Assembly: GCF_934668725.1 (NCBI RefSeq)
Contig: NZ_CAKUOF010000002.1
Coordinates: 1-64,000, forward strand
Length of the DNA: 64,000 nt
Direction of reading: 5' to 3'
Source: an uncultured Dysgonomonas sp.
Lineage (GTDB): Bacteria > Bacteroidota > Bacteroidia > Bacteroidales > Dysgonomonadaceae
How positions within the stretch are numbered: the first letter of the stretch is position 1; each line of letters starts with the position of its first letter. The notes below the pieces were generated by a model that saw nothing but the letters and a program-made list of their open reading frames with translations, did no database searches and was not told the DNA's origin. Made by a program: the position numbers and the translations under genes. Positions 18,775 to 27,253 of the stretch are shown one piece after another.

Positions 18775-20913
18775 ATGAAGAAAATTATCTCTCTCTTATT
18801 TATTATTTATCTGATGATACCTACGGTAGGGGCATTTACTGTAGAGCCTGATATATCGTGGAAAAAAAAGGTGGGAGCCAGACAATACCCTAAAAATACA
18901 AAGATTTTTAAGGTGTCGGATTATGGAGCAATAGCAGATGGAGTAACCTTGAATACAAAAGCTATTCAAAAAGCAATAGATGCTTGTGCTTCTTCAGGAG
19001 GTGGAATTGTTACTTTCGAAAAAGGTAAATATCTGTCGGGCTCTTTGTATCTGAAAGAGGGAGTCAACTTTGAAATACCCAAGGGAACTGTACTTTTAGG
19101 AAGTACCCATATCGAAGATTATCCTGAGATAGATACACGAGTGGCAGGCATCGAAATGCGTTGGCCTTCGGCATTAATAAACGTTTTGGATCAGAAAAAT
19201 GTAATGTTGAGTGGTTCAGGTATCATACATGCACAAGGTAAAGTCTTTTGGGATACTTATTGGAAAATGAGAAAGGAGTATGAGGCTAAAGGTTTACGCT
19301 GGATTGTTGATTACGATTGTAAGCGTCCTCGTACTTTATTGATTTCTAATTCTGAGGATGTGACAGTTAATGACCTTACTTTTCAACAGGCAGGATTTTG
19401 GACTATTCAACTGCTTTATTCCTCGTATTGTACTGTCGATGGGGTAATTATTCAAAATAATGTAGGAGGACACGGACCAAGTACCGATGGGGTAGATGTA
19501 GATTCTTCGTCCTATATACTGATCGAGAACTGCGATATTGATTGTAACGATGATAATTTCTGCCTCAAATCGGGTAGGGATGCCGATGGTTTACGGGTAA
19601 ATCGCCCTACGGAATATGTCGTAATTCGTAATTGTTTGTCTCGTGCAGGTGGTGGATTACTTACCTGTGGCAGCGAAACATCGGGAGGAATCCGATATGT
19701 TTTAGCCGAAGGTCTGAAAGCAAAAGGTACGAACGTAGCTATCCGCCTGAAATCGGCAATGAACAGAGGTGGAACTACCGAGCATATCTATATCCGAGAT
19801 GTTGAATTGGAAGACGTGGGTGTTGTTTTTGAAGCCAATGTTAATTGGAATCCTGCTTATAGTTATTCTGCTTTGCCTAAAGAATACGAAAATAAACCAT
19901 TACCCGATCATTGGGTGAAGATGTTGGAAAGGGTAGACCCAAAGAAAGGTATTCCCTCGTTTAGAGACGTATATGTTTCGGATATTAAAATAAAGAATTC
20001 CCATAAGTTTCTCGAAATTTCCGGAAGTAAAGATGCTTATATGCAGAATTTTAATTTCGATAATATTCAGGGGGATGTGGAAACACTTGGTAGTATCTCC
20101 TTTGCGAAAAATATCGGATTTCAAAGTATAGATGTCAGGGCAAAAGATAATAAACCTGTCTCTATAAAGAATAGTGAAGAGATTGATTATCCCAAAGATA
20201 TAATTGGTAATGCTCCTTTTGCATACCATCTGAACGGTAAAAACAACAATACTAAAATAATATTGGATAAACATCCCGAATTAGCCTTCTATTTTCCTGA
20301 AATGGGGGGGAATTTGAAGTTTGGTATTATAGGCACACAAACCGATAAATGGTTGAGTGAATTTAAAGAAATAGATGTAAAAGTAACCAATAAGAAATCA
20401 TTGGTTTATACGCTATCCGACCCGATATTGGGAAAAGGGAGATTGGAAGTAACAGTTATTTCACTCTCTCAATCGGACGGTGTAATAATAGAAGTGAATC
20501 CTGTAGATATTTCTCAAGGCTTAAATCTATTTTGGTCGTATGGAGGTGCTTATGGCAAAATATTATCAGAGAACGAACATGGGAGGTTAAAACCCATCTA
20601 CTGTCGTAACAATGTTTTTAGTGTCGAGCAAACAGCTTTTACTTTATATCATGGCGAAAGTATGAGATTGAGAACCATCAATGCAGTGATGCCTGCTACA
20701 TCCGAAATTCGTTTGTCGGATGCCCATGCACAAAAGTCACCACAAGCATTTTTTGAATCAGGGAAGAAAACAGACTCGCCTGTCTTGACTGCTTCTTTAC
20801 CTTTGATTAATGGTCAGAAAGAATACTTCTGTATCTATAAGCAAAACGAAAATGCAGATTATAATCATTTTATGTTGCCTGATCTTTTTAAAGAAGAATC
20901 TCAAAAGAAATAG
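18775..20913 (+). CDS. GH28 family pectin hydrolase with a long C-terminal module
   Basis: The 712-residue exported protein has a signal peptide to about residue 20 (PTVGAF). Residues about 45-465 are a right-handed beta-helix of GH28: KVSDYGAIADG, TDGVDVDSS with Asp238, and CNDDNFCLKSGRD with Asp258/Asp259. GGGLLTCGSETSGG stands where most polygalacturonases have GHG-x-S-x-GS, and RLKS follows. The usual His is not visible at that site, which fits rhamnogalacturonan-type members better than plain polygalacturonases. Residues about 470-712 are an extra beta-rich module (APFAYHLNGKNN, LNLFWSYGGAYGK) that resembles the DUF4450 type found in other PUL proteins. That label is from memory of the family. 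The gene is 6 bases ahead of the CBM9-like gene. Confidence 0.82.
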   Translation: MKKIISLLFIIYLMIPTVGAFTVEPDISWKKKVGARQYPKNTKIFKVSDYGAIADGVTLNTKAIQKAIDACASSGGGIVTFEKGKYLSGSLYLKEGVNFEIPKGTVLLGSTHIEDYPEIDTRVAGIEMRWPSALINVLDQKNVMLSGSGIIHAQGKVFWDTYWKMRKEYEAKGLRWIVDYDCKRPRTLLISNSEDVTVNDLTFQQAGFWTIQLLYSSYCTVDGVIIQNNVGGHGPSTDGVDVDSSSYILIENCDIDCNDDNFCLKSGRDADGLRVNRPTEYVVIRNCLSRAGGGLLTCGSETSGGIRYVLAEGLKAKGTNVAIRLKSAMNRGGTTEHIYIRDVELEDVGVVFEANVNWNPAYSYSALPKEYENKPLPDHWVKMLERVDPKKGIPSFRDVYVSDIKIKNSHKFLEISGSKDAYMQNFNFDNIQGDVETLGSISFAKNIGFQSIDVRAKDNKPVSIKNSEEIDYPKDIIGNAPFAYHLNGKNNNTKIILDKHPELAFYFPEMGGNLKFGIIGTQTDKWLSEFKEIDVKVTNKKSLVYTLSDPILGKGRLEVTVISLSQSDGVIIEVNPVDISQGLNLFWSYGGAYGKILSENEHGRLKPIYCRNNVFSVEQTAFTLYHGESMRLRTINAVMPATSEIRLSDAHAQKSPQAFFESGKKTDSPVLTASLPLINGQKEYFCIYKQNENADYNHFMLPDLFKEESQKK

Positions 20914-20919
20914 TGGCTT

Positions 20920-21747
20920 ATGAAATGGTTATTGTTAGGATATACACTTGTTTTTATGTTTTGTCGGGTTCAAGGGCAAACGGAGCCGATGGTATTTAAG
21001 GTATTCTGTTTCCCTTCCGATAAAATTCCACGGATTGATGGTGATACGCATGATTGGGATATCGTTCCGGCTAGTTATTCGATAGGAATAGATCAGATGA
21101 CCGAAGATGAGGGGAAACATTCAGAACCTAATAAGTCAACATTGGATATTCAGGTGAAAGTGGGATGGTCGGAAGGCGAAAATCGTTTGTATTTTCTATA
21201 CGAAGCCTATGATAATTACTGGTCATTTTCGAGAGATGACCTGATGGTTGATATTTTTGAAGTAGTAGTTGATGGAGATCGCTCAGGAGGACCTTTTATC
21301 GATAAGTTTTACTCTTTCAAAGATATAACTAAGGAACAGGCTTGGGATTTATTTCATGGTCGACAGGCTCAAAACTATCATATTTATACACCACCCAAGA
21401 AAGATGATTGGTGTATGTATTGGGGACCTCAGCAATGGTTGAAAGAAAAACCGTATTCCGATTATGCCTATAAGTATGATTTTAAAGAAGGCGAAAGCGG
21501 AAAACTGGCTCTCGAATTTTATATAACACCGTTTGATTATGCTTCTCCAAAAGGAAGTAAATTTTCGGTAGAATCCGAATTATATAGAAATAAATTAATC
21601 GGTCTCTGCTGGGCGGTAATTGATTACGATAATAACGAAGGTAAACCCAAAGATGGATTTTGGAATCTGTCGCGACATCATACCATGTACGGAAATGCAG
21701 ATGAGTTGAGGACTTTCAGATTAATGCCTTTGGAAACTGTTGAATAG
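20920..21747 (+). CDS. CBM9-like carbohydrate-binding exported protein
   Basis: The 275-residue protein has a signal peptide ending near VQGQ (residue 20). The core follows the CBM9/DOMON-like pattern of small PUL proteins: RIDGDTHDWDIVPASYSI at the start, a strand with VKVGWSEGENRLYFLYEAYD, DDLMVDIFEVVVDGDRSGG in the middle, KLALEFYITPFDYASP, and IGLCWAVIDYDNNEGKPKDGFWNLS near the end. No catalytic motif is recognised, so binding of sugar ends or an accessory role is inferred. It is the last gene of the contiguous RG-I operon. Confidence 0.75.
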   Translation: MKWLLLGYTLVFMFCRVQGQTEPMVFKVFCFPSDKIPRIDGDTHDWDIVPASYSIGIDQMTEDEGKHSEPNKSTLDIQVKVGWSEGENRLYFLYEAYDNYWSFSRDDLMVDIFEVVVDGDRSGGPFIDKFYSFKDITKEQAWDLFHGRQAQNYHIYTPPKKDDWCMYWGPQQWLKEKPYSDYAYKYDFKEGESGKLALEFYITPFDYASPKGSKFSVESELYRNKLIGLCWAVIDYDNNEGKPKDGFWNLSRHHTMYGNADELRTFRLMPLETVE

Positions 21748-21801
21748 TGCTGTCAGTAGTTTTTATTGTTAGTAATGTTCTATTAAATTGTCTTTTACTA
21801 A

Positions 21802-22224
21802 GCGCAATCGAAGATTGCTTGTATTCCTTTTGCCCAAATCCGCAAAAGGAACCAAAAAGGCTTTGTGCTGCGTGGCTCGCCTGTCTGACTAAAGCTTGCA
21901 GGCTAAACTAAACCTATTGCCTTACGGCACGTTTAGTTTTACGCCAGCTTCTCTTGTCAGCCAAAGGCTGTGCCACTGATGCACTGATGCTGACGCACGT
22001 AACGACTATCTCCCGTCAGGCTCTCTGACCTTGCCGGTTGCACGGGGTACCCGATGTGGGAGGAAAGCGTAAAAAACAAAAAGAAATCAAAATCAAACGT
22101 ATTTTTTTGTTTTCGCTTTCGGAGCACGTATCGGGTCGGGCAAAGAGGCACAGTCTTGATCTTTTGTTTCGTTTTGCATCAAGGCAAAATGAAAGACAAA
22201 CCCGACAGGGTGCGTCAGTAAAAA
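21802..22224 (+). repeat. Dispersed repeat, copy A (about 420 bp, inverted relative to copy B)
   Basis: This stretch is a non-coding block that matches 62705-63126 in opposite orientation along its whole length, with scattered substitutions and small indels. Shared landmarks include CGAAGATTGCTTGTATTCC, CTGCGTGGCTCGCCTGTCTG, GGCTAAACTAAACCTA, GCACGTTTAGTTTTACGCC, GGTTGCACRGGGTACCC and TCTTGATCTTTTGTTTCGTT. It contains only short overlapping open frames and no recognisable transposase. No terminal inverted repeat or target duplication was evident by eye. It fills most of the 788-base gap after the CBM9-like gene. Confidence 0.85.
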
Positions 22225-22334
22225 GAGCGTTTCCTATAATCAACTACTGATTATTGTAGATTTTGTTTTATTTATCTATATAATAGATGATTACATCGAA
22301 AAAAGAAGACGGAAAAAATAGATGCTGAAAAAGT

Positions 22335-22489
22335 GTCACTTTTGTCACTTTTGTAATCTTTTATGAGCTTTATTGTTGATATATAGTAGTTTAGTAAATG
22401 ATTAAAAGTGACAAAAAATAAACACCGATTGTAACCTTTTTGTATAGATTGTGTAGAAAACGTTACCATTGAGAAGATATGTCACTTTT
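22335..22489. promoter_or_regulatory. Cluster of GTCACTTTT elements upstream of the GH28 gene
   Basis: The 9-base word GTCACTTTT occurs at 22335-22343 and 22344-22352 (perfect tandem), inverted as AAAAGTGAC at 22404-22412, and again at 22481-22489. Four copies in 155 bases, ending 46 bases before a start codon, look like operator sites for a transcription factor, possibly the HTCS of this PUL. The rest of 22225-22535 is AT-rich without a gene. No perfect -7 box was seen (a near match, TAATTTG, is in the last 30 bases). Confidence 0.5.
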
Positions 22490-22535
22490 TCAAGAAACAG
22501 ACTTGTAACCCGTAATTTGTAACTATTGATTAGAT

Positions 22536-24020
22536 ATGAAAAGAAATATATTCATCCTTGCTACTCTCTTCAGTTTTGCCGGCAACTTGTTTGCATCAAC
22601 ATATAATGTACGTGATTACGGAGCAAAAGGGGATGGAAAACAAATAGATTCTCCTGCCATAAACAAGGCGATTGAGGCTGCCACTGCTGATGGAGGTGGA
22701 ACCGTGTTTATTCCTGCAGGAACGTATGCGACTTATTCGATTCGTTTGCAGAGTAATATACATTTGTACTTAGATGCAGGGGCGGTTATTTTGGCTGCAT
22801 ATCCCGAAAAAGACAGTGGTTATGATTTGGCTGAGGAGAATATCCACAATCAGTTTCAGGACTTTGGACACAGTCATTGGAAAAACAGTCTGATCTGGGG
22901 GATAGGTCTCGAAAATATTACGATAAGCGGACAAGGCTTAATAAATGGGCAAGGCTTAACCCGTGAAGAAAGCCGTTTATCCGGAGTTGGAAACAAAGCA
23001 ATCAGTTTGAAGCTTTGCAAGAACGTAACTATCAAAGATGTTTCGATGTTGAATTGCGGACACTTTGCATTGCTTGCCACAGGTGTTGATAACTTGACGA
23101 TCAGTAATGTAAAAGTAGATACCAATCGCGATGGATTCGATATCGATTGTTGCCGCAATGTACGTATTTCCGATTGTTCGGTAAATTCGCCTTGGGACGA
23201 TGCTATTGTTCTGAAAAGCAGCTATGCGTTAGGCTTTTTTCGCGATACCGAAAATGTGACTATAACCAATTGCTTTGTAAGTGGATTCGATAAAGGTTCG
23301 ATGTTGGATGCTTCTTTTCAACGAGATGAGCCACAAGCTCCCGATCAGGGCTATGTAACAGGACGTATAAAATTCGGAACAGAATCGAGTGGGGGATTCA
23401 AAAATATCACCATTTCGAATTGTATATTTGAACGATGCAGAGGCTTGGCTCTCGAATCGGTAGACGGTGGAAGTCTCGAAGATATTACCATCACTAATAT
23501 TACCATGCGTGATATTGTAAATGCTCCTTTCTTTTTGCGTTTAGGCTCTCGTTTAAGAAGCCCTAAGGGAACACCTGTGGGGAATATCTCACGAGTAACG
23601 ATCAGCAATGTAAATGTTTATAATGCCGATTCTCGTTATGCAAGCATAATAAGCGGAGTGCCCGATCATCAGATTAATGATGTTCAATTGAGTAATATTC
23701 GAATATTGTATAAAGGTGGAGGTACAAAAGAAGATGCACAATTACTACCTCCCGAAAATGAGGCTCTGTATCCTGAGCCTTGGATGTTCGGAACCATTCC
23801 GGCTTCGGGATTCTTTATCCGCCATGCTAAAAATATCGAACTCAATAATGTACAGATTAATTTTATGAAAGAAGATTATCGACCATCGTTATGGGTAAAA
23901 GATGCGGAGAATATCCGATTGATAAACTATCGTGCTAAAGTAGCCAAAGGGGTAGAGCCTTACCTTTTGCACAATGTAGATGGCTTTAAAGCCGAATTGA
24001 GCGAAATCACAGAATTTTAA
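22536..24020 (+). CDS. GH28 family glycoside hydrolase (polygalacturonase-like)
   Basis: The 494-residue exported enzyme has a signal peptide ending at NLFAS (about residue 21). The beta-helix core starts with YNVRDYGAKGDGKQIDS and ADGGGTVFIPAGTY. The catalytic Asp residues are in NRDGFDIDCC (about 196-205) and SPWDDAIVLKSS (about 218-229). TGRIKFGTESSGG replaces the usual GHG motif, and RLGSRLRSPKG holds the basic residues near the end of the core. It belongs to GH28, which hydrolyses galacturonan or RG linkages. The exact linkage cannot be decided. It has its own upstream region with the GTCACTTTT cluster and shares a transcript with the GH43-like gene 31 bases later. Confidence 0.88.
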   Translation: MKRNIFILATLFSFAGNLFASTYNVRDYGAKGDGKQIDSPAINKAIEAATADGGGTVFIPAGTYATYSIRLQSNIHLYLDAGAVILAAYPEKDSGYDLAEENIHNQFQDFGHSHWKNSLIWGIGLENITISGQGLINGQGLTREESRLSGVGNKAISLKLCKNVTIKDVSMLNCGHFALLATGVDNLTISNVKVDTNRDGFDIDCCRNVRISDCSVNSPWDDAIVLKSSYALGFFRDTENVTITNCFVSGFDKGSMLDASFQRDEPQAPDQGYVTGRIKFGTESSGGFKNITISNCIFERCRGLALESVDGGSLEDITITNITMRDIVNAPFFLRLGSRLRSPKGTPVGNISRVTISNVNVYNADSRYASIISGVPDHQINDVQLSNIRILYKGGGTKEDAQLLPPENEALYPEPWMFGTIPASGFFIRHAKNIELNNVQINFMKEDYRPSLWVKDAENIRLINYRAKVAKGVEPYLLHNVDGFKAELSEITEF

Positions 24021-24051
24021 GGTCTCAAGTCGTCAACAAGATATTACTGAA

Positions 24052-24996
24052 ATGAAGAAAGAAAATATTCCTTTTATTGTTTTTATATTGGCAGTATTGC
24101 TAATAACAAGTACTATAAGTAGTACAGCCAAAGATGTTTATCTGTTTTCTTATTTTACCGGAAAGTCGGAAATAGGTCTCCATTTGGCCTATAGTTTGGA
24201 TGGTTTAACATGGACTCCGCTCAATGACGGCAAAAGTCATTTACTTCCTGCTGTTGGCAAAGATAAATTGATGCGTGATCCAAGTATAGTACAAGCCCCC
24301 GATAAAACCTTTCACATGGTTTGGACTACGGGCTGGCACGATAATATTATTGGGTATGCTTCGTCTAAAGACCTGATTAGTTGGTCGGAGCAAAAGGCTA
24401 TCCCTGTGATGACTCATGAACCAACAGTTAGAAACTCTTGGGCTCCCGAATTGTTTTATGATGAAGCAAGTAAGCTTTATTATATCTTCTGGGCATCTAC
24501 TATAGATGGGCGTTTTAGTGAGGTTGGTCCATCGGAAGACGGTTTGGATCATCGTCTGTATTATGTGACGACTCCCGATTTTAAAACGTTTTCGGAAACG
24601 AAGCTTTTCTTTAATCCTGATTTTAGTGTGATAGATGGGGCTATTTTAAAACGGGGAAAAGAATACTTTCTTTTTGTGAAGAATGAGAATAAAACACCTG
24701 TCGAAAAAAACATCAGAGTGACTGTATCAAAGGATATAAATAATTTCCCGACAGATGTATCTGCTCCCATAACAGGTAATTGGGTCGAAGGACCTGCCCC
24801 ATTGCAGGTAGGTGAATACATCTATGTGTATTTTGATAGATATAGGGAAGGAAAATACGGAGCTGTACGTTCGAAAGATGGCAAAACGTGGGAAGATGTT
24901 TCGGGCTTGGTTTCTTTCCCCAAAGGAACACGACACGGAACGGCTTTCAAGGTCTCGGAAACTGTACTGGATAACCTTTTGAAAAATAGTAAATAA
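24052..24996 (+). CDS. GH43-like five-bladed propeller glycosidase
   Basis: The 314-residue exported protein has a hydrophobic N-terminus (residues 7-27). Motifs fit the GH43/GH62/GH32/GH68 superfamily: LMRDPSIVQAPDKTFHMVWT (Asp as general base), SWAPELFYDEASKLYYIFWA, VIDGAILKRGKEYFLFVKN and NWVEGPAPLQVGEYIYVYFD (Glu as general acid in VEGP). Such enzymes release arabinose, galactose or xylose from side chains, and in an RG-I locus arabinan or galactan trimming is plausible. Substrate is inferred. The gene ends 5 bases from the convergent GNAT gene, with no obvious terminator between. Confidence 0.8.
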   Translation: MKKENIPFIVFILAVLLITSTISSTAKDVYLFSYFTGKSEIGLHLAYSLDGLTWTPLNDGKSHLLPAVGKDKLMRDPSIVQAPDKTFHMVWTTGWHDNIIGYASSKDLISWSEQKAIPVMTHEPTVRNSWAPELFYDEASKLYYIFWASTIDGRFSEVGPSEDGLDHRLYYVTTPDFKTFSETKLFFNPDFSVIDGAILKRGKEYFLFVKNENKTPVEKNIRVTVSKDINNFPTDVSAPITGNWVEGPAPLQVGEYIYVYFDRYREGKYGAVRSKDGKTWEDVSGLVSFPKGTRHGTAFKVSETVLDNLLKNSK

Positions 24997-25001
24997 CTGT
25001 T

Positions 25002-25487
25002 TTATAGAATCAATTGCCAAAACTCAACATCGATAAGCTTGTTGAATTTCAATCCCGATTCTTTGAAGTTGCCCACCAATTCGAAGTTAAACTTCTCGTG
25101 CAGCTTCTGGCTTATCGGATTGGGTAGAGAAATAACCCCTATTAAAGAGTGTATGTTTATTTCTCTGGCTTTGTTGATTAGTTCGGCATATAGAATCGAA
25201 CCAAGTCCTTTTGCCTGAGCCTTCTCGTCTATATAGACGCTGGTCTCCAAAGTAATGTCGTACGCCGATCGTGTTCGCCAGTTGCTTAAGTAGGCATAGC
25301 CAACGACATCGTCGTTTTCTTCATAAACTATGTAGGGGAAGTTTTTGGCAGTGATGTATTTAATCCGTTCAGCAATGTCCTTTTCGGTCACCAACTCTTC
25401 TTCGAAAGTGATTATAGTATCTTTTATATATGGATTATAAATCTCTGCTATTCTCTTAGCATCCGATAGTTGAACGTTGCGTATCAT
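25002..25487 (-). CDS. GNAT N-acetyltransferase, phosphinothricin-acetyltransferase-like
   Basis: The 161-residue cytoplasmic protein begins MIRNVQLSDAKRIAEIYNPY, and the central motif YDITLETSVYIDEKAQAKGL-GS contains the acetyl-CoA pyrophosphate loop (Q/R-x-x-G-x-G/A, here QAKGLG). ISLPNPISQKLHEKFNFELV is the typical C-terminal motif of the Pat/Bar/YncA group. These enzymes acetylate small amines, some amino-acid analogues. The true substrate here is not known. It is convergent with the GH43-like gene. Confidence 0.88.
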   Translation of the reverse strand: MIRNVQLSDAKRIAEIYNPYIKDTIITFEEELVTEKDIAERIKYITAKNFPYIVYEENDDVVGYAYLSNWRTRSAYDITLETSVYIDEKAQAKGLGSILYAELINKAREINIHSLIGVISLPNPISQKLHEKFNFELVGNFKESGLKFNKLIDVEFWQLIL

Positions 25488-25549
25488 ATTAATACCGATT
25501 TAATATAAGGCGATAAATTTTCGCTAAAGTTATAAAAAGGACTTTTGTA

Positions 25550-26446
25550 TTACTCGAATTCTTTGATAAATATTTTTTGTAGTGTTTCTAGTTCCTTAGC
25601 ATAGATTGTCTTTTTTCGTTGGGCAAAATATAAGGTGTTTTCTAATGGGATTTTTCCTTCCCAAACCAGTCTTACACTGTTGTTTGCAAATTGCTCTTTA
25701 GCCAGAAAATCGGGTACAACGGCAAAGCCTTCTCGGTTAGCTATGGAACGGAGAATCGAACTCTTATTCGGAACAATAAAATTGGGCTTAAAATCCGGTC
25801 TTTTCTTAAAGTTCTGAATCCAGAAGTTTCTCAGGTGTTCCATGTCGCCCGTTGTGCCAAACCATATTTGATTGTTGAGCCACTTTTCAGCACCTTTCAT
25901 ATCGCTTTTTTCTATGATCTTATTAAATTCCGAGATATCACTTTTAGAACCAGCAACTATTACAATCTTTTCTTTCGAAAAAGGAGTGTATTGCACATTC
26001 AGCGAATCGTCTTTCTGTGGAGAAATAACAAAGTCTAAAAGACCTTTATCCAGATCACCCAGCATTTGTGTATATCCACCGAACTTAGAAATCAGATCGA
26101 ACGTTAATTCGCTAATGTATGGTTCTAATACATGCTGAAATGTTTCGAAACACATGCCTATACTTATGCTTGTTTTATCGGAATTAGCATTTCTGTAAAA
26201 ATGTCTTTCAGCAGCTTCCAACTTGTCTACTCCTTCTACAATAGAATTGTAAAGGATGTTCCCGTGTTCGGTTGCTACCATTTTTCGTGTTCCTCTATCA
26301 AACAGTTTGTACCCTACATGAGCTTCTAATGATGTCAGATGTAAACTTACTCCGGGCTGGGATATGTATAACTTGTTTGCGGCAGCGGTAAGTGACCCTG
26401 TTTCGTATATTGCTTTGAATGTTCTGAACCATTCAAGATTTACCAT
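25550..26446 (-). CDS. LysR-family transcriptional regulator
   Basis: The 298-residue protein has an N-terminal winged HTH (residues 1-60: NLEWFRTFKAIYETGSLTAA, SQPGVSLHLTSLEAHVG, KLFDRGTRKMVATEHGNILY) and a C-terminal substrate-binding domain (about 90-298, ending GFAVVPDFLAKEQF and a final helical part). It is transcribed away from the mdaB-like gene with 112 bases between them, the classic layout in which a LysR protein controls its divergent neighbour and itself. An inducer cannot be named. A quinone or electrophile is plausible from the partner enzyme. Confidence 0.92.
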   Translation of the reverse strand: MVNLEWFRTFKAIYETGSLTAAANKLYISQPGVSLHLTSLEAHVGYKLFDRGTRKMVATEHGNILYNSIVEGVDKLEAAERHFYRNANSDKTSISIGMCFETFQHVLEPYISELTFDLISKFGGYTQMLGDLDKGLLDFVISPQKDDSLNVQYTPFSKEKIVIVAGSKSDISEFNKIIEKSDMKGAEKWLNNQIWFGTTGDMEHLRNFWIQNFKKRPDFKPNFIVPNKSSILRSIANREGFAVVPDFLAKEQFANNSVRLVWEGKIPLENTLYFAQRKKTIYAKELETLQKIFIKEFE

Positions 26447-26558
26447 AATATTTATATATTATAATTATGATACAAATATATGAATTATACTATTTTAATT
26501 ATCAATTAATCCTTTCTATTTTTGTGCAGTAATTATAAAAAAGATCAATATTAAGGTT
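26447..26558. promoter_or_regulatory. Divergent promoter region between lysR and mdaB-like genes
   Basis: Box TATTTTTG (26517-26524, + strand) faces the quinone reductase gene, and TATATTTG (- strand, CAAATATA at 26473-26480) faces the LysR gene. AT-rich partly symmetric words (ATAATTAT, AATTATAC, AATTATC) between 26459 and 26504 are candidate LysR sites. Confidence 0.45.
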
Positions 26559-27152
26559 ATGAAAAAAATATTTGTAATAAATGCAGGTCAAAAATTTGGC
26601 GAATCGGAAGGTCTTCTAAATAAAACATTATCAGACTGGACTACCAATTATTTTAAGAATGATGGAAAATATGAAGTTAAATATACCGATATAAATGATG
26701 TATATGATTTGAGAGAAGAGGTCGAGAAATTTGTTTGGGCAGATGTGGTTATTTACCATGTGCCTATCTGGTGGTTTCAAGTACCTTTTGGTTTGAAAGA
26801 GTATATTGATCGTGTATTTACCGAAGGTCATCAAAAAATTTATGTGTCTGATGGCAGACGTTCGGCAAACCCTACCCGTAATTATGGAACAGGAGGAGCA
26901 CTGCACGGTAGAAAGTATATGCTGACTACTACATGGAATGCTCCGGAAGAGGCATTTACTATTGAAGGTGAGTTTTTTAGACAGCATAGTGTGGATGATG
27001 GAGTGATGTTTGGGTTTCATCAAATGAACCAGTTTATCGGGCTATCTCGTTTAGAAGGTATTCATTTTTATGATGTGATAAAAAATCCGGCGATAGACTA
27101 CTCAAAGGAAATGTACCTGAAACATCTGGAGAAAATAACACCTTCTCTTTAA
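26559..27152 (+). CDS. mdaB: NAD(P)H:quinone oxidoreductase, MdaB/flavodoxin-like
   Basis: The 197-residue cytoplasmic flavoprotein starts KKIFVINAGQKFGESEGLLN, has VWADVVIYHVPIWWFQVPFG and LKEYIDRVFTEGHQKIY (FAD and quinone pocket of the MdaB/KefF group), and a C-terminal FGFHQMNQFIGLSRLEGIHF. Members reduce quinones by two electrons and protect against oxidative or electrophile stress. Length matches MdaB (about 190-200 residues). The divergent LysR gene probably regulates it. A strong terminator follows. Confidence 0.88.
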   Translation: MKKIFVINAGQKFGESEGLLNKTLSDWTTNYFKNDGKYEVKYTDINDVYDLREEVEKFVWADVVIYHVPIWWFQVPFGLKEYIDRVFTEGHQKIYVSDGRRSANPTRNYGTGGALHGRKYMLTTTWNAPEEAFTIEGEFFRQHSVDDGVMFGFHQMNQFIGLSRLEGIHFYDVIKNPAIDYSKEMYLKHLEKITPSL

Positions 27153-27217
27153 ACAAGAGTTTATCTAACTAATTTTGCTCTTTATAGAGTACCTTTTCAT
27201 TAATATATAGATTGAAA

Positions 27218-27247
27218 AAAGTCGGGACTAATTTTAGTCCCGACTTT
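27218..27247. terminator. Bidirectional intrinsic terminator
   Basis: A perfect 13-base stem (AAAGTCGGGACTA, 27218-27230, with TAGTCCCGACTTT, 27235-27247) has a 4-base loop. It lies between the convergent mdaB-like gene and the HTH gene, with A-rich DNA on one side and a short T run on the other. Confidence 0.9.
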
Positions 27248-27253
27248 CGTTAC

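Noticed and set aside
22016..22250. Short open frames on both strands within repeat copy A
   Set aside because: They overlap each other and carry biased, low-complexity translations. The block is better explained as a repeat. The conserved frame is mentioned only as a finding.
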